From an uncultured Geobacteraceae bacterium (lineage in GTDB: Bacteria > Desulfobacterota > Desulfuromonadia > Geobacterales > Pseudopelobacteraceae): a stretch of 38,619 bases of DNA. Below the pieces are notes generated by a model that made no database searches, was not told where the DNA came from, and saw only the letters and a list, made by a program, of their open reading frames with translations. Of this stretch, positions 31,487 to 38,619 are shown one piece after another (the first letter of the stretch is position 1; the number at the start of each line of letters is the position of its first letter). The stretch is taken from positions 1 through 38,619 of the forward strand of contig CAJBRY010000276.1 of NCBI GenBank assembly GCA_903958085.1, written 5' to 3'. The position numbers and the translations under genes were made by a program.

Positions 31487-32101
31487 TCATATAGTAACCA
31501 CACTATCCGCCTGTTTCATGGCGGTTACGATTTCAAGCATATTTGTGACCTCGCCGACCTGAAGTTTATCCAGCAGATGAAAATAAGCAAGACAGGCACC
31601 GCAGGCGGTTACTTCTACTCCCAGAGAAACCAGCACCTGCAGAACAGACACAGCTTCAGACCCTTCCGAGACAAAACTCACACCGCTGTTGACAAAAACA
31701 ACTCTCCATAGTTCCGGCCCCATCTCCTTCAGAGTTTTGATAAAATTGAACATAAGCATATCACCGAGCCCGTCATCGCCATGTCCCATATTTGAAGAGG
31801 TGACCAGAACCATGATTTTCTTTGTTCCAGGGAGAGCCGCATTTGGGCTTACTCCTACAGCATCTACTTCCACCTCTGGAACCGCACAGGAGTTTGAGGC
31901 AGAGACGATAAAGTCAGCACCTTGATGATAAAAGCTGACCTGATAGTGGCGATGTTCAAGAAAACGACTGACATTCTGCCGAGCGGCATCGTTGTCAACT
32001 ATTACAGAGATGGACGTCGGCTGCTCCTGTTCAATCGCATCCCTGACTTTTAATACCGGTGCCGGACAATTCAAACCACGGCAATCAAGTTCGAATTTCA
32101 T
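31487..32101 (-). CDS. yedF: Selenium metabolism protein YedF
   Basis: The 204-residue protein joins an N-terminal TusA/SirA domain (about 1-75) with the CPAP motif at Cys12 and a C-terminal DsrE-like domain (about 92-200, LVTSSNMGHGDDGLGDMLMFNFIKTL, and the cysteines of VTACGACLAYF). This fusion is the form found beside selD in selenium-using bacteria and is thought to carry or transfer sulfur/selenium. It lies 17 bases after selD and 16 before selU, which fits a role in selenium delivery, though the precise reaction is not established. Confidence 0.92.
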   Translation of the reverse strand: MKFELDCRGLNCPAPVLKVRDAIEQEQPTSISVIVDNDAARQNVSRFLEHRHYQVSFYHQGADFIVSASNSCAVPEVEVDAVGVSPNAALPGTKKIMVLVTSSNMGHGDDGLGDMLMFNFIKTLKEMGPELWRVVFVNSGVSFVSEGSEAVSVLQVLVSLGVEVTACGACLAYFHLLDKLQVGEVTNMLEIVTAMKQADSVVTI

Positions 32102-32118
32102 ATGCCCTCCTTCAGCAC

Positions 32119-33165
32119 TTATTCAACTACAATCCTGCCAAACGGTTTTGCAACTACTTCACCGACAATCGCAGCACACCCTACCCCCCTCGCCTTCAGC
32201 GCAGCCACCAGAGGCTCGGCATCCGCAGCGGCAACAGCTATCAGCAAACCTCCTGACGTCTGCGGATCAAAGAGCAGGTCTTGAATCGCCATAGATACTG
32301 AGTCGGCAAAATCTACAAAAGCACCGCGAAAATTCCTGTTGTTATATGTACCGGCAGGTATCAGTCCCATATCTGCCCACTGCAGAGCTTCCGAATAATG
32401 TGGAATTTCTCGGGACTTTACGAGAACGCCGCAACCGGAGTCTACCACCATTTCCGCCAGATGCCCAAGAAATCCGAAGCCGGTTATGTCAGTGCAGGCG
32501 TGAACAGCGAAACCGGCCATGGCCTCCGCTGCAGCCATGTTCAATGTTGCCATGGCCAGGGTCACCCTGTCAGTAAGTTCCTTGTCGGCAAACCCCGCTT
32601 TTATTGCTGTTGTGACTATTCCGGTGCCAAGCGGTTTTGTAAGAAGCAAAAGATCGCCGAATTGCAGATTTTTTTTTGTCAGAATGCGGGCGGGATGGAT
32701 AAACCCGGTAACTGAAAGTCCGTATTTAAGCTCTGGATCATCAATAGTGTGGCCGCCGACGAGAACAACGCCCGCTTCACGCATTTTGCTCAGACCGCCC
32801 TCTATGATGTCGCGTAGTATTGAGATATCGAGGGTCCGCCCCGGAAAGGCCACAATATTCATCGCTGTCCTGGGCGTGCCACCCATGGCATACACATCAC
32901 TAAGAGCATTTGCCGCAGCTATCTGTCCGAAACTGAACGGTTCATCAACCATGGGCGGAAAAAAATCAACCGTCTGCACCAGAGCCAATTCATCTGAGAT
33001 CTTATAAACCCCGGCATCGTCGGCGCGTTCAAGTCCAACAAGAAGATTCGGGTCAACCGGCAGGTCAAGACCACATAGAGCACGATCCAGATCACCAGGA
33101 GCCAGTTTTGCTGCACAGCCTGAACCTTTAACAGTCTGGGTAAGGCGGATAATTGCATCGTTCAT
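32119..33165 (-). CDS. selD: Selenide, water dikinase (selenophosphate synthetase)
   Basis: The 348-residue protein makes selenophosphate from selenide and ATP. Cys17 and Lys20 stand in GSGCAAKLAP at exactly the positions of the catalytic pair in the E. coli enzyme, and the usual second cysteine (Cys19) is alanine here. VQTVDFFPPMVDEPFSFGQIAAANALSDVYAMGG and the PQTSGGLL block are family signatures. AAGGAG lies nine bases before the ATG, within a preceding 18-codon ORF whose stop overlaps this start. It heads the selD-yedF-selU operon. This is a cysteine form, not a selenocysteine form. Confidence 0.96.
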   Translation of the reverse strand: MNDAIIRLTQTVKGSGCAAKLAPGDLDRALCGLDLPVDPNLLVGLERADDAGVYKISDELALVQTVDFFPPMVDEPFSFGQIAAANALSDVYAMGGTPRTAMNIVAFPGRTLDISILRDIIEGGLSKMREAGVVLVGGHTIDDPELKYGLSVTGFIHPARILTKKNLQFGDLLLLTKPLGTGIVTTAIKAGFADKELTDRVTLAMATLNMAAAEAMAGFAVHACTDITGFGFLGHLAEMVVDSGCGVLVKSREIPHYSEALQWADMGLIPAGTYNNRNFRGAFVDFADSVSMAIQDLLFDPQTSGGLLIAVAAADAEPLVAALKARGVGCAAIVGEVVAKPFGRIVVE

Positions 33166-33218
33166 GAAAATGAACTCCTTGGAATAGTTGCTAGCGGAAC
33201 TCTGACAATTAATTTCAT
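33162..33218 (-). CDS. Possible 18-residue leader peptide coupled to selD
   Basis: An ATG at 33218 behind CGGAG opens an 18-codon frame (MKLIVRVPLATIPRSSFS) whose TGA overlaps the selD ATG as ATGA. This spacing would allow translational coupling or leader control. The frame is too short to be judged by composition, so it may be chance. Confidence 0.3.
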   Translation of the reverse strand: MKLIVRVPLATIPRSSFS

Positions 33219-33242
33219 TTGTTCTCCGATTGATTTACCTAG

Positions 33243-33307
33243 GGGTCCGGCAGTGGATCCGCAAGCCTTGCCTTTTCTGGCGAGGGGGTCTCCAACTGTC
33301 TTGTTGG
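33243..33307 (-). other. Hairpin-rich leader region upstream of selD
   Basis: Three consecutive stems are visible: GGGTCC with GGATCC (33243-33260, with one wobble), CCTTGCC with GGCGAGG (33266-33285, seven pairs with one wobble) and CCAAC with GTTGG (33292-33307). The pairs also form when read on the minus strand apart from the wobbles. No known riboswitch signature was recognised, and no T-run follows. A structured 5' leader or a degraded RNA gene is possible. Confidence 0.35.
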
Positions 33308-33381
33308 AATCATCGTTTCAAAGCCTTTATATAGAGATTGGTCCCTGCCCACTCATACTTTTCTGAGTTTTGATCTTTGTG

Positions 33382-33407
33382 CAAAAAGCTACTGATTAAA
33401 AGCTTTT
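33382..33407 (-). terminator. Terminator overlapping the end of the small secreted protein gene
   Basis: On the minus strand AAAAGCT pairs with AGCTTTT around a ten-base loop and runs into CTTTTTGC. It overlaps the stop codon at 33389-33391. The stem is AT-rich, so efficiency is uncertain. Confidence 0.4.
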
Positions 33408-33670
33408 CCCATCATTTGTATCCAGGTTTTGCATTCACTGATTCCCTTGCTTCTATTTGTTTCTACAAGCCGTTCCAACTCTACGAGCAAATTCTTGCGA
33501 GCCTCGTCATCGCGCTTGGTAAGATCTGGAGGGATAATGCGCAGTTGTTCTAATCCGGCGGCGATTGCCTTACGGCAATTCTCTTCATTTGGTTCCGAAG
33601 CCGCATGGGAGCTTAATGAAACAAATAACAGGCAAATTAGCAGTGCGACAGAACGCGCTTTCAGTTTCAA
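33389..33670 (-). CDS. Small secreted hypothetical protein
   Basis: The 93-residue protein has a clear signal peptide (residues 1-23, hydrophobic core VALLICLLFVSL, cleavage after SHA). The mature part is about 70 residues, helical and charged, with two cysteines (EENCRKA and SECKTW) that could form a disulfide in the periplasm. The family is not recognised. It stands alone between selD and a small membrane protein, on the same strand as both. Confidence 0.6.
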   Translation of the reverse strand: MKLKARSVALLICLLFVSLSSHAASEPNEENCRKAIAAGLEQLRIIPPDLTKRDDEARKNLLVELERLVETNRSKGISECKTWIQMMGKAFNQ

Positions 33671-33947
33671 GTCAGTATTCCTAACAAAGAGGTTATCGTT
33701 ATCTTGTCAAACGGCCGGATCGGTCTGCGACCATGCAAATGAATAGATCCCCTGCAGCAACGCAACTATCCTGATATTATGTATGGTATCTTTCGTAAGG
33801 GGAATCAGTGATATTCCTTTCATAACCTCGATTGAATATGTAATTCCCATAGGATTTGCTCCATTTAGCGACACAATAAACGGTGCCTTTTTCTGGTTGG
33901 ACTGCCCTTAATTATCTGTCGAAGTTTCAAATACTGATTTTTTTTGT
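33671..33947 (-). other. 277-base intergenic stretch with a 47-codon open frame
   Basis: No convincing gene is seen. A minus-strand frame at 33707-33850 would encode 47 residues starting MGITYSIEVMKGISLIPL, and the reading frame stays open about 20 codons further upstream without an ATG before meeting a stop. It has no good ribosome site and could be a remnant of a lost gene. Confidence 0.35.
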
Positions 33948-34184
33948 TTATTTGGGTTCTTTTGTTAATATTTCTTTTATTTCATCTAATTTACTTTGAA
34001 CAGACTCGAATGAAACTCTAATTTTATATGCCATCATTATTAGTTTTACTGAGACCAGAAAGACCCCTGCCTCAAGCAAAAGGTCATGAGTAATGCCTTT
34101 AAAAAACACTGCTGTAATAAACAATATGAGTGTAACTACGATTACCACTATTGATCCCGGATCTTTTTTTCTCATTTGCTGCAT
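33948..34184 (-). CDS. Small membrane hypothetical protein
   Basis: The 78-residue protein has two predicted membrane helices (SIVVIVVTLILFITAVFF, about 11-28, and LLLEAGVFLVSVKLIMMAY, about 35-53) and a short amphipathic helical tail (VQSKLDEIKEILTKEPK) that would face the cytoplasm. The family is not recognised. It lies 266 bases downstream of the HMG-CoA-lyase-like gene, so a separate transcript is likely. Confidence 0.55.
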   Translation of the reverse strand: MQQMRKKDPGSIVVIVVTLILFITAVFFKGITHDLLLEAGVFLVSVKLIMMAYKIRVSFESVQSKLDEIKEILTKEPK

Positions 34185-34401
34185 ACCTTATTCAATCTCC
34201 TTTGATCTCATCTTTGCTCTCACTGTCCGCACCATCAAACTGCACAAGTAGAAACCATACTCCTTAATTGGCTATGAAGTCGTCTATCTGACTCAGTCAA
34301 AATGCAAACTACTGGCGTGGTTTTGCCGAACAGAGACGAGCGGCTCAGAAGAGAAATCCTGCTACTTGAAAGGACTGGCTCAATCCATCTTTTTATATGG
34401 G

Positions 34402-34465
34402 TGTGAGCAACCGTGGGGGAGAGATTACCACGAAAATCTTATACGTCAATTTAGAATTGCTCACA
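34402..34465. repeat. Nested inverted repeat at the end of the lyase-like gene
   Basis: TGTGAGCAA (34402-34410) is mirrored exactly by TTGCTCACA (34457-34465) 46 bases away. Inside the pair CGTGG and CCACG form a second stem. It covers the stop region of the gene at 34451. It may act as an RNA 3' structure, although no T-run follows. The 34185-34401 stretch shows no gene. Confidence 0.4.
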
Positions 34466-35590
34466 GCCCGAAGGCATTTTTTGATCTGGCGCTTCGCCAA
34501 GTTTCTTCTTCAATTCTGGGAGACCGGGGCGGGCGTATTCAAGATGCCCTTCCTTTGCCGTTCTGCCATTTATGATCGCCTCGGAGCGAAGTCTCCTGCC
34601 AAAAGTCTTTTCAAGCTGTGCGCCAAGAACCAGAACCCGGTCAACATCCCAACCATGTTCTATACCCATTTCATCAATCTGCACCAGAGTATCCTCAAGA
34701 GTGACAAGGCCTACATAACGTGGGTCACGATAGTAGTACTCACCGGTTCCCTTGACCGGACAGTCATCGATAAAGTTTGCCGGCTGCCCGCCTAGCCCCC
34801 CCAAAGCTGCCTCGAAGTGCGTAATACCGGCATGCAGAGCCGCCAGCACCGAAGCGGAAGCGACTCTCTTTGTTTCGTGAAAGTGAGCGATATGCAGATC
34901 CGTGTTTGGAAGCTCATCAAGCACCATAGAAAAATACCGGTAAACATCCGGTGCCGAAGCGCTCCCGTCGTGATCGGCATGCTCGACATCATGGGCTCCG
35001 ATATCAAGCCAATGTTTCGTGAACTCAACGGCATCTTTCATATCGGTGGCTCCGCCAATCGGGCTTCCCCAAATGGTACTAACCGTACCGCACATTTTAA
35101 TGCCGGCATCGTTGCATTTTTTGATGCTACGTTCCGCCTCCTGCCAATATTGCGGAAGAGTGCATCCGGAATTGGCAAAGTGATGCCGCTCCTCTGTGGA
35201 TACCATCATAAGGATCCGGTCAGGACCGATCCCCTTTTTGGATAGTTCAACCGCGCGATCGACGGCTGATTCGCGTATCGTGATGGCAGTAAGACAGATA
35301 TCATCGTAGTTGATTCCACGCCTGGCACATCGCTTACGAAAATCGTCACTCCGCAAATGAGCCAAAAGCACCTCAGCATCCCTGAACTGCGGCATAAGGT
35401 GCGGATTCCCGAGGTTTGTGACCTCTATATTGCGACACCCGGCAAAAATGAGTTCTTCGAGATAATACATTTTTGCAGCTGTGGAAACGAATTTTTCTTC
35501 ATGCTGAAAGCCGTCACGAACGGTAATGTCACCGACCGTTATTTTTCTGGGCATACGTGGAAAGATTTTCCAGTAATCATATTCCGTCAT
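34451..35590 (-). CDS. HMG-CoA-lyase-family enzyme (DRE-TIM metallolyase), atypical active site
   Basis: The 379-residue protein has the DRE-TIM barrel signature GDITVRDGFQHEE (Arg25, Asp26), metal-binding HFH at 236-238, and LVTLEDTLVQIDEMGI, as in HMG-CoA lyases. Its glycine loop reads GGLGGQPANF: the cysteine essential in characterised HMG-CoA lyases (GGCP) is Gln269 here. It is also longer than typical bacterial LiuE/MvaB (about 300). Its place after a methylcrotonyl-CoA carboxylase subunit suggests cleavage of HMG-CoA to acetyl-CoA and acetoacetate, but another carboxyltransferase-family reaction is possible. The start at 35590 has GAGGAG eight bases upstream. It follows the carboxylase by 38 bases. 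Confidence 0.8.
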   Translation of the reverse strand: MTEYDYWKIFPRMPRKITVGDITVRDGFQHEEKFVSTAAKMYYLEELIFAGCRNIEVTNLGNPHLMPQFRDAEVLLAHLRSDDFRKRCARRGINYDDICLTAITIRESAVDRAVELSKKGIGPDRILMMVSTEERHHFANSGCTLPQYWQEAERSIKKCNDAGIKMCGTVSTIWGSPIGGATDMKDAVEFTKHWLDIGAHDVEHADHDGSASAPDVYRYFSMVLDELPNTDLHIAHFHETKRVASASVLAALHAGITHFEAALGGLGGQPANFIDDCPVKGTGEYYYRDPRYVGLVTLEDTLVQIDEMGIEHGWDVDRVLVLGAQLEKTFGRRLRSEAIINGRTAKEGHLEYARPGLPELKKKLGEAPDQKMPSGCEQF

Positions 35591-35628
35591 AATGTAATCT
35601 CCTCTATTTGATAAACGTTTCAACATTC

Positions 35629-37644
35629 TCATGCTACAGTACTTCCCACTTCAACGTTAAATATCAACAATTCGGCACCTTCGTTGAGTACTGCTCCGAC
35701 CGGATAACAATACTCCGCTACCGTCCCGTCAGAAGGAGCGAAAATGGTATGCTCCATTTTCATTGCCTCCATTATCATAAGCGGGGCACCTCGCTCGACC
35801 CTGCTGCCGGGAGCAGCAATCAGGGCAACGACCTTACCAGGCATCGGAGCGGTAAGACGCCCTGCTGTCACCTCATTCTGCTCGTCTACCAGATGCGGGT
35901 TGTGAACCATGAGCTGATGACTTTTGCCTTGGTCTAACAGAGTAAGGATTGCGCCTTTCTGAATCACCGTGGCCTTGATATGTGTGCCAGCAAAATCGAC
36001 AAAAATATCCCCTGCCTCATCCAGTTCACCTTGCACAAACCGGCTCCCGCCAGGGAGATCCAACTGAAATCCGAACGGTCTGTAATGTGCTGTGACGGTT
36101 ACCACTTGTTCGGAATCAATAAAATGCAACTGTTGATAATTGTCTGAGTTGAGTCGCCATCCTCCGGTCTGATGCCACGGAGAAAAAGGGTCTTGAGACT
36201 GAAGCGCCTCCTTTTTCCTGAGAGCAGAGTTCTTCAGCATCAGCTGAAGCGCCGCAAGCGCCAAAAGCCTATCAGAAGCAGGAATTGACTCGGGGAACAG
36301 TTTCTCTCTGTTGCGCTCAATAAATGAGGTATCAACTTCTCCGGAAGCAAACTCAGGCAGAGCGAAAATATTGTTCAGGAAACCGTTATTGGTTGTTACG
36401 CCTACGACCTGAAAATCAGCCAAAGCCGTTTTCATGCGCCTGATAGCCGCGTTGCGGTCGCTATCCCAAACGATCAACTTGGCGATCAACGGATCATAAT
36501 GGATACTGACCTCGCCACCCTCTCGCACTCCGACGTCAACCCGCACATGAGTACTCTCACGCGGCGTGCGGAGATGATGCAGCTTGCCGACGGACGGGAG
36601 AAACTCTTTTGCTGGATCCTCGGCATAGATGCGTGCCTCGATTGCGTGCCCGCTGATGGCGAGCTGTTCCTGCGACAGCGGGAGAAGCCCGCCGGCAGCA
36701 ACCAGCAGCTGCCATTCCACTAGATCAAGCCCGCTGATCATTTCAGTGACCGGGTGCTCAACCTGCAGACGGGTATTCATCTCCATGAAATAGAAGGAAG
36801 TATCTTCGTCGAGAAGGAATTCGACTGTTCCGGCACCGACATATCCTATGGCCTTTGCCGCGGCTACAGCAGCCTCACCCATTTTTTGACGCAGCTGGAG
36901 ATTCATGCCGAAAGCAGGAGCCTCCTCGATTATCTTTTGGTGGCGGCGCTGAATGGAGCAGTCACGTTCGAAGATATGCAGAACGTTGCCTTGATTGTCG
37001 GCAAACACCTGGATTTCGATATGACGCGGCCTGGTAAGATATCGTTCCAAGAGGACACTGTCATCACCAAAACCAGACATAGCCTCGCGGCGCGCTCCAG
37101 CCAGTGCGTCGGCAAAATCGGCACTGGAGGAGACAACCCGCATCCCTTTACCCCCTCCGCCGGCACTCGCTTTTATAAGCAACGGGTAGCCTATCCCATC
37201 TGCCTCGCTCTGCAAAAACTTGCCATCCTGCTCGTCCCCGTGATATCCCGGCACAAGCGGCACTCCTGCTGTTCCCATTATTTCCTTGGCGGCACTTTTT
37301 GATCCCATGGCACGAATCGCCTCAACCGGGGGACCGATAAAGATGATTCCGCTCTCTTCGCATGCCTCGGCAAATGAGGCATTCTCAGAAAGAAAACCGT
37401 ATCCCGGATGGACAGCCTGAGCACCGCTCTTTTTCGCTAAATCAAGGATGCGCCCAGCGTCCAGGTAGCTCTCCCTGGCAGGAGCAGGACCGATATGGTA
37501 GGCCTCGTCGGCCATGGCCACATGAAGCGCTCCGGCATCCACATCGGAGTAAACAGCGACTATCCTGATACCAAGACGTTTGGCGGTACGAATAACGCGG
37601 CAGGCTATTTCACCACGATTGGCAATCAGAATTTTATCGAACAT
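35629..37644 (-). CDS. Acyl-CoA carboxylase biotin carboxylase/carrier subunit (methylcrotonyl-CoA carboxylase alpha type)
   Basis: The 671-residue protein has the biotin carboxylase domain (about 1-445: ILIANRGEIACRVIRTA, ATP-grasp GGGGKG at 162-167, MEMNTRLQVEHPVTE), a linker domain, and a C-terminal biotinyl domain with AMKME, whose Lys is near residue 629. Length and order match methylcrotonyl- or propionyl-CoA carboxylase alpha subunits. Neighbours (methylglutaconyl-CoA hydratase 24 bases upstream and an HMG-CoA-lyase-like gene downstream) point to 3-methylcrotonyl-CoA in leucine degradation (LiuD-like). The start at 37644 matches the family N-terminus behind GGATG. The carboxyltransferase (beta) subunit it needs is not in the window. 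Confidence 0.9.
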   Translation of the reverse strand: MFDKILIANRGEIACRVIRTAKRLGIRIVAVYSDVDAGALHVAMADEAYHIGPAPARESYLDAGRILDLAKKSGAQAVHPGYGFLSENASFAEACEESGIIFIGPPVEAIRAMGSKSAAKEIMGTAGVPLVPGYHGDEQDGKFLQSEADGIGYPLLIKASAGGGGKGMRVVSSSADFADALAGARREAMSGFGDDSVLLERYLTRPRHIEIQVFADNQGNVLHIFERDCSIQRRHQKIIEEAPAFGMNLQLRQKMGEAAVAAAKAIGYVGAGTVEFLLDEDTSFYFMEMNTRLQVEHPVTEMISGLDLVEWQLLVAAGGLLPLSQEQLAISGHAIEARIYAEDPAKEFLPSVGKLHHLRTPRESTHVRVDVGVREGGEVSIHYDPLIAKLIVWDSDRNAAIRRMKTALADFQVVGVTTNNGFLNNIFALPEFASGEVDTSFIERNREKLFPESIPASDRLLALAALQLMLKNSALRKKEALQSQDPFSPWHQTGGWRLNSDNYQQLHFIDSEQVVTVTAHYRPFGFQLDLPGGSRFVQGELDEAGDIFVDFAGTHIKATVIQKGAILTLLDQGKSHQLMVHNPHLVDEQNEVTAGRLTAPMPGKVVALIAAPGSRVERGAPLMIMEAMKMEHTIFAPSDGTVAEYCYPVGAVLNEGAELLIFNVEVGSTVA

Positions 37645-37668
37645 AGGGTTACATCCTTTTTTCATTTT

Positions 37669-38466
37669 TCATTTTTCATTTACCCATGACGGCCTGCGCT
37701 TTTCAAAAAATGCGGAGATACCTGCCCTCCCCTCCAATGATGACCGTTGATCTGCTATTCTTCCCGCAGTTTCCGCAATCAATACATCATCAACCTGTCG
37801 GCCGACAACATCAGCAATAAGATTTTTTGCTGCTGACATTGCATTTGGACTATTGACAAGCAGTTTGGAAATTTGGTTTTCAGCTTCGGCAGCCAACTCT
37901 TTATCATCCTTAACAACCTGGTGGACAAGACCGATACGATGAGCTTCAGTCGCGTCAAAAGACTCCGCAGTCAGAAAATATCTGCGTGCCATCCTTGAAC
38001 CGATAGCAGCAACTACATAGGGAGAAATTACCGCGGGTATCAGGCCAAGCTTGACTTCAGACAGACAGAATGCAGCGCGCTGCGTGGCAATAGCGATATC
38101 ACAGCACGCCACCAAGCCGACACCTCCACCATATGCTGCCCCCTGAACCAGAGCAATTGTCGGCTTTGAAAATGTATTGAGTGTTCTCATCAACTCCGCC
38201 AGTTCTTCTGCATCCGCTAGATTCTGTTCACGGGAATAATCAGCCATCCGATGCATCCAGTTGAGGTCTGCACCAGCAGAAAAACTTTTGCCGCTTGACG
38301 CCAAAAGCAAAAGACGAACATCAGAATCCTCTTCCAACTCACGTAAAACATCGGTAAGTTCTGCTATAAGCTTGTCGTCAAAAGCGTTATGCAGCTCTGG
38401 GCGATTCAGGGTAAGAGTTGCGACGCCGCGCGAGTCAATATTGGTAAGAATTGCTGTTTCGGACAT
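37669..38466 (-). CDS. Enoyl-CoA hydratase/isomerase, probable methylglutaconyl-CoA hydratase (LiuC-like)
   Basis: The 265-residue crotonase-family protein has oxyanion-hole segments (SFSAGADLNWMHRM and GAAYGGGVGLVACCDIAIA). The block FCLSEVKLGLIPAVISPYVV, with RYFLTAESFDATEA, is typical of LiuC/AUH-type methylglutaconyl-CoA hydratases rather than general crotonases. It would hydrate 3-methylglutaconyl-CoA to HMG-CoA. The start at 38466 has GGAG upstream, and the longer frame adds only six residues. It is the first gene in view of a three-gene leucine unit; 115 bases separate it from a divergent gene at 38582. Confidence 0.85.
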   Translation of the reverse strand: MSETAILTNIDSRGVATLTLNRPELHNAFDDKLIAELTDVLRELEEDSDVRLLLLASSGKSFSAGADLNWMHRMADYSREQNLADAEELAELMRTLNTFSKPTIALVQGAAYGGGVGLVACCDIAIATQRAAFCLSEVKLGLIPAVISPYVVAAIGSRMARRYFLTAESFDATEAHRIGLVHQVVKDDKELAAEAENQISKLLVNSPNAMSAAKNLIADVVGRQVDDVLIAETAGRIADQRSSLEGRAGISAFFEKRRPSWVNEK

Positions 38467-38581
38467 TAGTCTCCACCGCTTCAAAATTTATTGATTTACC
38501 ACTAATCAGAAACTCACGTCTTATTCCATTTCTAAATCAAATATGATATAAATACCTCATTCCCCTATCCGGAGGCGAGGT

Positions 38582-38619
38582 ATGGCACGTAGAGCAGGTG
38601 GTCACCAGTTTCTTGAAAA
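38582..38619 (+). CDS. Start of a plus-strand gene, cut by the window end
   Basis: An ATG at 38582 follows the ribosome site GGAGGCGAGGT. Only 12 codons are visible (MARRAGGHQFLE), too few to name a family. It is divergent from the leucine-degradation unit. Confidence 0.45.
   Translation, partial: MARRAGGHQFLE

Noticed and set aside
32119-33165. selD as a selenocysteine protein
   Set aside because: The catalytic position 17 is an ordinary cysteine codon in an uninterrupted frame.
33230-33330. Possible tRNA-Sec or riboswitch before selD
   Set aside because: The hairpins do not form a cloverleaf, no TTCGA-type T-loop or CCA end is present, and no known riboswitch core was recognised.
33707-33850. 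47-codon minus-strand frame as a real gene
   Set aside because: No good ribosome site and no recognised similarity; kept only as a note on the intergenic stretch.
34366-34795. Plus-strand open frames across the end of the lyase-like gene
   Set aside because: They overlap the well-supported minus-strand gene and have no family pattern or ribosome site.
1-38619. CRISPR array or insertion sequence
   Set aside because: No regularly spaced repeats, and no complete transposase with terminal repeats, were found. The zinc-ribbon protein lacks a catalytic domain.

Overview
The window reads as chromosome from an anaerobic deltaproteobacterium of the Geobacter/Desulfuromonadia type. This is inferred from gene content, not from a marker gene: a four-subunit 2-oxoacid:ferredoxin oxidoreductase, ETF feeding a membrane DUF224-type ETF:menaquinone oxidoreductase, a fused B12 mutase (IcmF), and a selD/yedF/selU selenium cluster. 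Base composition is roughly balanced. Starts were chosen by Shine-Dalgarno spacing.

Region 1 (about 1-6430) is the right-hand part of a small integrated element, all on the plus strand: tyrosine integrase, an unknown gene, an AlpA/excisionase-like protein, a Phg_2220_C-type replication initiator, a zinc-ribbon protein, two tiny coupled ORFs, a DnaB-like helicase and a Rha-family regulator. No capsid, tail or terminase gene is visible, so it resembles a phage satellite or a replicon-like island. It carries related hairpin terminators and three strong palindromic operator candidates, and it ends beside a tRNA-Gln(CTG) gene. Its left end lies outside the window.

Region 2 (6544-9168, minus) is a ferredoxin-dependent 2-oxoacid oxidoreductase operon of four subunits. 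Given the neighbours, I favour branched-chain 2-oxoacids over 2-oxoglutarate as substrates. Region 3 (9459-11712, plus) holds a small membrane protein and a 623-residue lipoprotein with two fibronectin-III domains and a SUMF1-like domain.

Region 4 (11726-28481, minus) is the core: fifteen closely spaced genes read as one operon. They are DUF6125, IcmF, a nitroreductase, an M24 peptidase, thiolase, 3-hydroxyacyl-CoA dehydrogenase, crotonase, acyl-CoA dehydrogenase, the ETF:quinone oxidoreductase, EtfB, EtfA, a second acyl-CoA dehydrogenase, CoA-transferase A and B, and DUF2889. Together they would turn isobutyryl-CoA (from valine) into butyryl-CoA and oxidise it to acetyl-CoA, passing electrons through ETF into the menaquinone pool. 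A divergent MerR-family regulator (28752) resembles the LiuR group and sits across a region with a long-spacer promoter and a palindrome.

Region 5 (29178-30370, plus) has an NTF2/SnoaL-like protein and a possible PD-(D/E)xK nuclease-fold protein. Region 6 (30442-33218, minus) is selD-yedF-selU, preceded by an 18-codon coupled ORF and a hairpin-rich stretch. Two small hypothetical proteins follow. Region 7 (34451-38466, minus) is a leucine-degradation set: methylglutaconyl-CoA hydratase, the biotin-carrying carboxylase subunit, and an HMG-CoA-lyase-family enzyme that lacks the usual cysteine. The carboxyltransferase partner is not in the window. A plus-strand gene begins at 38582 and runs off the end.
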